Shown: positions 56,767-64,000 of the stretch, in pieces | How positions within the stretch are numbered: the stretch's first letter is position 1 | Layout: every line of letters starts with the position of its first letter | Assembly: GCA_011033025.1 (NCBI GenBank) | Contig: WFMF01000017.1 | Location: 1,010,479 to 1,074,478 of the forward strand | Direction: 5' to 3' | Origin: Beroe forskalii | Lineage: Eukaryota; Ctenophora; Nuda; Beroida; Beroidae | Length of the DNA: 64,000 nucleotides | Position numbers and translations under genes: made by a program | The notes under the pieces: generated by a model | Seen by the model: only the letters and a program-made list of their open reading frames with translations | Database searches by the model: none | What the model was told of the DNA's origin: nothing

Positions 56767-56814
56767 ACGACATCAAGGTTCTTACATGGTTAGCTATCGG
56801 TTTCCTATTTAGCT

Positions 56815-57164
56815 ATGGAAGGACAGGAACCCATTTCTAAGAAGTTGTCTGGCAAGCATAAGAAGGAAAAGGGAGAATCATTCAGAAGGCCAAACAATCA
56901 ATACGAAGATAATATGAGATGGGGTAGCATGAGTAATCAAATGAGCGGTAACATGAGTGGTTACCGAGAAAGGCCCTATCAAAGAGGGCACTGGTCTTAT
57001 CAGCCCTCGTGGCACCCAAGGACGTATCAAGAGCCGGTGTTCGCACAGGGAAGACAATCAATCAGTAGAAGGAGCCAATTCTCACCCGGTGACTACATAT
57101 GTTCCCTATGTGGGTGGGCTAACTTTGCACGAAACATGCTCTGTAAATCATGTGGGGAAATGAA
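56815..57164 (+). CDS. RanBP2-type zinc-finger protein, unit 2, N-terminal part
   Basis: Starts MEGQEPISKKLSGKHKKEKG. It has a basic N-terminus, an Arg/Gly/Tyr-rich middle (MSGYRERPYQRGHWSYQPSW) and one zinc finger, SPGDYICSLCGWANFARNML with CKSCGEMNP. The spacing is C-x2-C-x3-N-x6-C-x2-C and the pattern matches the RanBP2/ZRANB class, which binds single-stranded RNA or ubiquitin. The aromatic position before the first Cys is Tyr, not the usual Trp. The open frame runs on to 57189 (IDLSKF, stop), but those residues belong to a palindromic insert. The genuine continuation is at 57447. The protein is not one I can name. Confidence 0.65.
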
Positions 57165-57437
57165 TCCAATTGATCTGAGCAAATTTTGATTTTCCTCTAA
57201 CTTTTGCGAACTCGTTTAGTGAAACAAGGGATTATTATTCAAAAATATTTTCAATGATCGACATCATCTTCAGTTCTGAAATTTAAAATTTAAAAGATGA
57301 TGTCGATCATTGAAAATATTTTTGAATAATAATCCCTTGTATCACTAAACGAGTTCGCAAAAGTTAGAGGAAAATCAAAATTTGCTCAGATCAATTGAAA
57401 CAATGCGACTCTTGAGTATAACCCTACTGAAGCAACT
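57165..57437. mobile_element. 273-bp palindromic insert in unit 2, flanked by 9-bp repeats
   Basis: GGAAATGAA lies at 57156-57164 and 57438-57446. Between them, arms 57168-57270 and 57294-57396 are near-perfect reverse complements (AATTGATCTGAGCAAATTTT outside, CGACATCATCTT inside), with a 23-bp loop. The right side also has 41 bp outside the palindrome. A 9-bp target duplication is the hallmark of Mutator-like elements; I see no other evidence for that superfamily. Confidence 0.75.
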
Positions 57438-57446
57438 GGAAATGAA

Positions 57447-57630
57447 CCCCCTAAGATTTAAGCGAGATAATTATACTAAAACTGAAGAAGAGAACGTCCA
57501 AGAAATTAAAAAGGAAGAGCCTGAGGAAGAAGTGGTATTTTTCTCTGCTAGTAGCAGTAATATACGTCTTGTGATGAGAACACAGAAAGTGAGGATGAAA
57601 AATAGAGAATTTGTGAGTCTACTAGCATGA
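57447..57630 (+). CDS. RanBP2-type zinc-finger protein, unit 2, C-terminal part
   Basis: In frame with 56815-57164 when the palindrome is removed. It encodes LRFKRDNYTKTEEENVQEIK and KEEPEEEVVFFSASSSN, then IRLVMRTQKVRMKNREF and a stop at 57628-57630. The tail is acidic and lysine-rich and is matched by unit 3 (FKRDIGTQTKTEEKPKEIKK). The last 25 residues have no counterpart, so the original stop may differ. Confidence 0.6.
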
Positions 57631-57639
57631 TATATTTTC

Positions 57640-57896
57640 GCCGGGTGATTTCGTATGCTCCTGCTGTGGATGGGCGAAATTTCGTCTGCAACATAATAAA
57701 GTGTAAGTCGTGGGGAGAACCGAATCCACGAAGATTTAAGCGCGATATTGGGACTCAGACCAAAACTGAAGAGAAACCCAAGGAAATCAAGAAAGAGCAT
57801 CAGGAGCAAGATGCGGTTTACTACTCAGCCAGCTCTATACGCCGCGCGCGAGAAATAGGCGGTTCAACGTCATCAACTCACTACATCATGATATGA
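57640..57896 (+). pseudogene. RanBP2-type zinc-finger protein, unit 3 (broken)
   Basis: Encodes SPGDFVCSCCGWAKFRLQHN, then a one-base shift to IKCKSWGEPNPRRFKRDIGT, where the third or fourth Cys is now Trp. The tail TQTKTEEKPKEIKKEHQEQD and AVYYSASS follows. The frame then enters a small palindromic element at 57838. No N-terminal half was found. It lies directly after unit 2, consistent with tandem duplication and loss. Confidence 0.65.
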
Positions 57897-57955
57897 TAAT
57901 GACGTCATCCTACCCGCCTATTTCTCGTGCGCGGGGTATAGTACTACGTCTAGGA
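57838..57955. mobile_element. Short palindromic element (TATACGCCGCGCGCGAGAAA)
   Basis: TATACGCCGCGCGCGAGAAA and TAGGCGG mirror CCGCCTATTTCTCGTGCGCG and GGGTATAG. The inner parts AACGTCATCA and TGACGTCATC are also inverted, and the loop is about 30 bp. It is flanked by TATA on both sides and interrupts unit 3. Confidence 0.75.
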
Positions 57956-58146
57956 CTGCTAATTCAGTAGCAGTCAAGAGGAGAAATAATTGACGTGACA
58001 GGATAGGATAAGCTAGTCGGATACCTGGCTATGGAGAGTGTGGGTAACTATAGGAGTCTTTTAGTGGCGTTTATTTGGGCTAAACGAACTGAGTACTATC
58101 GGCATTACTGTTTCTGGGGATCTAAACCATTGCTCGTCACTAAAGG

Positions 58147-58234
58147 AATCCTCAAGATGCAACGAATTAGCAGTGTGACAGGGGAGAAGATTCAGCTGAA
58201 CTAAGGGAAAACTATAGAAGAGACAAGTCAGGGA
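58147..58234 (+). repeat. Leader segment of zinc-finger unit, copy 2
   Basis: Direct repeat of 56283-56372, sharing TGTGACAGGGGAGAAGATTC and GCTGAACTAAGGGAAAACTA. No zinc-finger ORF follows within the next kilobase. Confidence 0.75.
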
Positions 58235-59093
58235 GAAATAAAGGAGATAAAGGAGATGACAACAGCCCCACGCTCATACAATCAACTGCAATGGGAGTCA
58301 ATAAAGGGACCAGAAAGGGACTTGTTTTAATGCAAAAGCATAGCTAGGGATATGTAATGTTGCATCATTGTGTATATTTTCAATATATCAGTCGTTTACT
58401 TTATTTAGAAGTGTGTCCTGAATTCTACAAAACAAACTTAAATTAAATACCACAGACAAAACCGCAAGCGGTCGTCATAGCAACCCCCTCACAGAGTCAC
58501 AGGGGCGCCGTTTTTTAATTGTAAGAGGTTATTATGATCTAAACAAACGTTATTAAGCATTCGAATTTGTTAAAATCGTTGAAATAGTAATTTCCCTAAT
58601 TTCTACAAAACTTCCACGTGAACTCACGTGCAAAATTTGTCATATGGACCTGGAATCATATTTGTCTATTGCATTGTGATTTGTTTCAATCAAATCAATT
58701 CGAAAATTCGGCCTTAAGACTCAAATTTCAAATTTGCCTAATTTCTACAAAACGTCCACGTGAACTCACGTGCACTTCATTTCCATGTGCCATTTCTTGT
58801 TCTATTCAAGTACCAAGTAAATCAAAATGTTGATTCAGTCACTATTATGTAGCACAACAGCCCTGCACTTATGGAATTCGGCCTGAAATTGGACTTAGCC
58901 AAATTTTCGACTTTTTTGCGCGGCTCAAATTTACGTTTTAAGGGCCACTACACCTTCCCTTAAATTGGGACGACTTGAAACTTTTACTCTTTGATATGTG
59001 ATTGAGAAAGAACATTAATACGTCTGGAAAAGATGGAGCAACTTTCGTGAGCTGAGATATAGATGCTCAAAGTCATTTTGCATTTCCGTTTGT
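58235..59093. other. Non-coding DNA with a 146-bp spaced duplication
   Basis: CCTAATTTCTACAAAAC followed by TCCACGTGAACTCACGTGCA occurs near 58593 and 58737. Each copy holds the palindrome CACGTGAACTCACGTG. No gene is seen. Confidence 0.5.
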
Positions 59094-59490
59094 TTCAGGT
59101 TGATTCGCCTTGTTTCCGGGTTGGTTCGCTTGTTTCGCCTTGTTTCGCTTGATATGGCAAACACGAAACAACCCGAAAACAACCGCTGAATCAAGCAAAT
59201 TTTACTAAAACTGGAACAGCCAAACAACCCGAAACAAGCTGAAACAAGCCGAAACAAAGCCGAAACAAGTGGAAAATGTACAAAACTGCTTGTTTCGGGT
59301 TGTTTCAGGGTTGCCATTTCGGAATTATTCCTTGTTTCGCTTGTTTCGCTTGTTTCGGGCTCTTTCGGGTTGTTTCGGCTCGTTTCGCCTTGTTTCGGCT
59401 TGTTTCGGAAGGTTTTTGGGTTGGTTCGGGGTGGTTTCGGGTCGTTCCGCTTGTTTCGGCTTGTTTCGGGGTGGTTTCGCTAGTTCCTGC
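59094..59490. repeat. Palindromic minisatellite, TTGTTTCGGCTTG units
   Basis: Units of 9-14 bp around CTTGTTTCGGGTTG run forward at 59094-59155, in reverse (ACAAGCCGAAAC) at 59160-59275, and forward again at 59283-59490. The arrangement can fold into two hairpins. It directly abuts the CR1 fragment at 59504. Confidence 0.85.
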
Positions 59491-59503
59491 TTTTAGTATC
59501 TAC

Positions 59504-61951
59504 GTTGAGTTCTCCCAGTTAAGAAACTTCGGAACCACAAGAGAACTGTGCCTCTCAAACATATCTCATGTTTCAATATATTTAACAATAGGTTGTGATC
59601 AACAGTGTCGAATGCAGCTGATAAGTCTAACATCATCACAACTGTACAAATCTTCTCATCACTAGCCACCAACAAATCATTCCATATCCTGATAAGCAAG
59701 GTTTCAGTGCTATGATGCTTCTTATATGCAGACTGCTGAGGGCAATTTAGGTCGTTGAAACTTAAATGTTCATTTAAACGCTGAAGCACAACCCTCTCAA
59801 TGAGCTTTCCTAAGAATGTCAGATTTGACACAGGTCTAAAATTCTTCAAGTTGTTAGGATCTGATGATTCATCTTTAAGAAGAGGTATGACATCAGCTCT
59901 CTTCACCCCATCCATACTGCCAGTCAGAAGAGATATATTTACCAGATGAACAAGCACAGGAATCAGTATATCAATATTATCCTTGAAGAGTGAGTATGGA
60001 AGGAGGTCATCAGGGGCACATTTCAATCCACACTCATTGATGATTTCCTTCACTTCTTCAATAGTTGTAGGTTTGAATTCATGCAATAGCTTCATCTGAG
60101 GAATATCATCAGGTGTCCTTGGGGGATTAGCTTCCATGCCTGATCTTATTTTGTCAATCTTGTCCTGAAAGAAGGTATTAAATCTTTGGGCCATCTCAAA
60201 GAGATTGTCAGTACTGCTAGGCAAGGGCTTCGCTTGCTTTTTATCAAGCTCCTTGTTAACCAACTTATAAAGAGTTCTGGGATTATTGTCAGACTTCTGA
60301 ATCATGTTGGAGAAGTATGCTTTTTTCTTGCAGTTGGCCATCTCAGTGCATTTCTGACAGAGTTCTTTATATAAAATCAAATTCGAGATAGATTTTGATT
60401 TCTTTCCTTCAGCCTTTCTTCTTAATTTCCTAAGTTGCCTATATTCAGTATCAAACCATGGAGCCTGATTGACTGTGGATATATTCTTAGTGGTAATAGG
60501 AGCTAAATCATCCAGTAATTCTCTGGTACCCTTGAAGAGATATTCAACAGATTCTCCAAAGCTAGCACCAGGATTGTTCAGAAGGTTTTCTAAAATAATC
60601 TTGAAAGAATCATTGAACTTTTCAGAGTCTATGTCCTTAGTCTTTCTGTATGTGATTGTCTTGGTGTATTTACTCTCATATGTGATGCTGAGGACACAGT
60701 AAACAGGAAAATGATCTGAAAGTAATGTATTTCTAGAATCCACTGTAATTTCTGTTTATTGCATTTGGTCATGCAGTGAAAAGATGAATATCTGATATGT
60801 GTAGGCTCAAAGACATATCGCTTCATACCACAAGATTCAAGCATTTGTAATGCTTGCTTATCAAGCTTTTTCTCTGAGTTGTCAAAATGAAGATTAAGAT
60901 CACCTGCAAGGACAAGACAATCACACTTCAATAAAAGATCTGAAATGAGTTTATCAAGCTCATTATTAAATGCGGTACACATATTCCCAGGTCTATACAC
61001 AACCAAAAACATGATTTTGGTCCCATTCACAGATTTTAATGAGGCAATGACAAACTCAAAAGTATTGGTTGATTTTTGATAAAGTACAGGTGTCAGGGAC
61101 ATTGAGGCTTTATATATAAGAGCAGTACCTCCTCCAGGACGATCTTTCCTATAATTATGAAGAATTGCATAGCCATGACTTTTGATAATAGCAGTAGTTG
61201 GTGAGTTTTTATCTTTTAACCAGGTTTCACAAATTGCTGCAATGTCTACATTTCTATCATTCATCTCCATCATTACTTTATCAATCTTCCCAACAATGGA
61301 TCTAGGGTTAAAAAGCATGAAGTTCAGCCCATTCACAGTTTTACCATTAATGTTAGCTCTGACTATGTTCGTTGATAAAAAGGAATGGTCTTCTTTAATT
61401 TTGTCTGATGTTCAACAAGTTGAGGGCAGTTGGGGTCATTTGCAGCATGTTTATGCTCTGCATTTCCAGCATGAACACAGTTAACACATGATGATGTTAG
61501 TGGATCAGCCTTTACAGAACAATTCCTTGTTTCATGTGTGCCAGCACAATGACCACATGTTGCTGCACTATCACAGTCCTTGCTGTGATGCCCAAATTTC
61601 TGACAGTTATAGCATCGCAAAACATAAAAGTTATCATAAATCTTGCAGACAGGCTGAGATCCAATATAGACCTTATCTGATTGTTTTGATAAAACTGACC
61701 TTATGACATTACTGACACGAATGATAGCCTTATAATGAGATGGTTTAGATCTAAGAGGAATGACTGCCACAATGTCAAATTTTCTGTCTTCCATTGATAA
61801 ATCTGATTCAAAAAGGGCCTTAATACCACTGTTTTGCTTTGTTATCATATCTAAAAGTTCATCTTTTCCATATTCTCTTGTCAGACCAACCACAGTTATG
61901 GTTGGAGTCTTTGATGAAACTTTCTCAACTGAATGTTGAGGCAACTGATCA
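59504..61951 (-). pseudogene. LINE-Y copy 3: internal fragment lacking both ends
   Basis: Minus-strand, nearly identical to LINE-Y copy 2 from ORF1 (MPQHSVEKVSSKTPTITVVG) to within RT (FRSFLTGRTQ). ORF1 has the intact codon where copy 2 carries a stop. The zinc knuckles CYNCQKFGHHSKDC are intact. ORF2 has a deletion of about 19 nt near 60790, after EPTHI, which shifts frame. The RT blocks FRPVSNLTFLGKLIERVVLQ and LDLSAAFDTVDHNLLLNI remain. The element lacks its 5' 0.95 kb and, unusually, its 3' 1.3 kb including the tail. Ordinary 5' truncation does not explain this, so the ends were lost by later rearrangement. Confidence 0.88.
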
Positions 61952-62296
61952 GGGTGTAGGGGAATTGTATAACATTAGGACATTAGAAAATTCTAACAAA
62001 GTGATCAGGGGTAAAATTTCTTTGATTTTGACTTAGCCCACGCCTTCAGATGACCTCCTACCCAGTGAGGGTAGGCTTACAAGTGCTGGCGAAACGCAAG
62101 GTCGCAAGGCTGGAGGCTTATTGCTTCCTTTAAGTGTACCAGCACTTGAAGCTAGGATAGTCTTTGTTTCTAGTATATATCATTATAAGAATATTTTATT
62201 GTGTTTGTATAATGTAGGCGAAGTCAATTTTCTTAAAATGGATGAGTTTCAAACTTTTTCAACATACTTAATGTTAAACTCATTAAGTTACATAAT
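61952..62296. other. Unrecognised DNA
   Basis: Contains GTGCTGGCGAAACGCAAGGT and an inverse-related AAGTGTACCAGCACTT, a weak hairpin. No gene is seen. Confidence 0.35.
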
Positions 62297-62512
62297 ATAG
62301 GATAATCAAACACCCTTAGGATACGTTTATATGAATTATCACAGGAGCGAAGCGAGTGTGATAATTCGAATTATTGCTCGAGCCGAAGGCGAGTGCAATA
62401 ATTCGAATTATTGCTCAAGCCGAAGGCGAGTGCAATAATTCCAATTATCACTCGAGCCGAAGGCGAGTGTGATAATTGATATAAACGTATCCTAAAGGGT
62501 GTTTGATTAATC
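62297..62512. mobile_element. Hairpin element with TAATCAAACACCC ends
   Basis: GATAATCAAACACCCTTAGG and ATACGTTTATATGAATTATC at the left mirror GATAATTGATATAAACGTAT and CCTAAAGGGTGTTTGATTA at the right. The centre has about four units of GAATTATTGCTCGAGCCGAA with GGCGAGTGCAATAATTC, each itself palindromic. Confidence 0.8.
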
Positions 62513-63049
62513 TATTATATAACGTGAGAAACGGGCAGATATTTACACTGGTTTCCAATAAGAAAGCAAATTTAGAAGCCTTTATATGGATATAAAAATC
62601 CTTTAAACTAGAGCGCCTGAAATTGAATCTTGAAAATATCAAGCTTCGAAGTGGCCGAGAATTTTAGATTTAGATGGTGAAGAGTGGCTATGTATATATT
62701 TGAATTTGCCCAAGAAAGTATGAATAAAAACGCAAGTCCGGAATATTCATAAACTTTGATCGTATCTTTTGATTCAACAAGGTACTATATAAAGTGATTG
62801 TCGATTGAAATGTACAACAACAAAATAGAAAGGACATATCTGTGTAAGTGTGTAACGCCGTAACGGACGCAAATGTTTCGGCAAATTGCAGGCGGTGGCA
62901 TTTGTTTTGAATTACAATTACATGTAAAGATGTAAGAAGGGAATCATGATTCAAACAAGCGAAATTTCACCAACGACCAACGTGTACAACAAGTATACAA
63001 AACACCAAAACAAGAGAATAAATTTGTATATGCTCGTGTATCGTTATTT
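62513..63049. other. Unrecognised DNA
   Basis: No supported gene or repeat. Confidence 0.35.
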
Positions 63050-63310
63050 ATACAAGTAGTGAGGGTAAGTGGTCCTTGTGGAATGTGGCACGTGCGTGCG
63101 CGGCTCATATAACGACTGCTGAGTATACATAAACTCATTAAACCAAAACAAGATAACATAATATGTATACACTGATGTATTGTAATGGAGTGCGAGCAAG
63201 TGGTCTTCAGGTTTTACTGGCACGTGCATGCGCGGCTCATATAACGACTAAAGTGGACACATGAAACGAAAACAAGATAACGTAATATGTATACACCGGT
63301 GTATCGCAAG
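63050..63310 (+). repeat. 131-bp tandem repeat, about two units
   Basis: GGCACGTGCGTGCGCGGCTC (63089) and GGCACGTGCATGCGCGGCTC (63220), both followed by ATATAACGACT and later by ACAAGATAACRTAATATGTA, define units of about 131 bp. Confidence 0.8.
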
Positions 63311-64000
63311 GGAGTGAGAGCATTAACTAGGGGGGGGGCCAACGCCATTTTAGGCCATCGACATATTCAAAATCGCAAAATGGCCCTAGAAAATATGGCC
63401 TTAAATGGCCTTAAATGGCCTTCAAAATTGAAATATTCCAGATTTAAAACCAATTGATTATGGCCTTCAAAATTGATAATTTCCGGTCTTTTTAACCCAT
63501 TCACAAGACACAAAATACCATAATCATGATTATATGAGCTACTTTAGACTACTTTCATGATATCTGACGGGGTATGCGATCAAGCTTTTGATCAGAGCAC
63601 TCTATCTCGGACAGACAAAAGTTCTTTTCACTTTTCAAGTTCAATATCTGGGTATTATTCGGTAAAGCACACTGAGGGCTATACAAATTGTGCCTAGCGA
63701 TGTCACCTAAATTATGAAAAGGTTCCTTATTTTGTCCTTCATGATCTGTTCTTTTGGAATTTGGCCTCAAGATCATGCCCTTCGGTGGAACATCGCGAGA
63801 TCCCTGTGGGAAATTATCCTACTGAGCCACTGGTGAAACTCAACCGACCTCCTACTTACCCCATACGGGGTTAGTAACCCAAATAACCCCTCATTTGACC
63901 ACGTCATGTTCATCTCCCTATGAAATCCTACTAAGTACCAACCCTCGGCTGATTTGTGGTGGCCAATTGCCTACTGGTGATCCACTTAATTTTGATACTT
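63311..64000. other. Unrecognised DNA with AAATGGCCTT repeats
   Basis: AAATGGCCTT-type units occur at 63375-63470. The remainder has no supported gene. Confidence 0.35.

Noticed and set aside
59276..59665. Cys/Phe-rich ORFs resembling a membrane protein
   Set aside because: They arise from TTGTTTCGG repeats; composition follows the repeat.

Overview
This is repeat-dominated nuclear DNA of an animal, most likely a marine or aquatic invertebrate; the sequence does not fix the phylum. The grounds are several kinds of LINE retrotransposon, a Helitron with canonical ends, a Penelope-like remnant, palindromic (foldback) DNA elements, LINE fragments of types common in invertebrates, and host-type coding pieces with GT-AG splice sites and no operons. 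No intact protein-coding gene is complete in the window. Almost every long ORF belongs to a mobile element, and most of these are broken. Layout. 1-4085: a minus-strand CR1/L2-like LINE (ORF1, endonuclease, reverse transcriptase), cut by an insert carrying at least 14 copies of a GGGGTAAAGTGGGACA-like motif. 4125-9510: a composite foldback with one 3.6-kb palindrome and a second related palindrome beside it. 9532-16612: the 3' end of a Helitron, cut by a large inverted-repeat DNA element (copy A), which itself holds a processed retrocopy and a 2.9-kb TTAA-flanked element. 17053-17978: a decayed LINE ORF1. 18617-19560: a LITAF-like exon and LINE remnants. 21185-22195: a palindromic minisatellite. 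22282-30577: two back-to-back foldbacks with nested LINE, MITE, Helitron and Penelope-like pieces. 31216-31305: the first coding exon of the LITAF-like gene. 31639-48411: a stack of retroelements inside retroelements, with datable target-site duplications. 50348-53806: copy B of the large DNA element. 54058-58234: small palindromic elements and a damaged tandem array of a RanBP2-type zinc-finger gene. 59094-62512: palindromic minisatellite, a third CR1 fragment and another hairpin element. The rest is unrecognised non-coding DNA. How the parts relate. Because elements sit inside duplicated elements, many insertions can be read against an empty copy in the same window: the Helitron against the other foldback arm, the TTAA element and retrocopy against copy B, a MITE against a LINE reading frame, a 1.1-kb motif-array element against an RT reading frame, and a palindrome against the zinc-finger array. 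The only candidate host genes are the LITAF-like exons (separated by about 12.5 kb of repeats) and the zinc-finger array. Two LINE-disrupting inserts share a terminal sequence (TAGGGTARARCGGGGT) and are filled with scattered copies of a short oriented motif; I do not recognise this class, and it is the best candidate for something undescribed.
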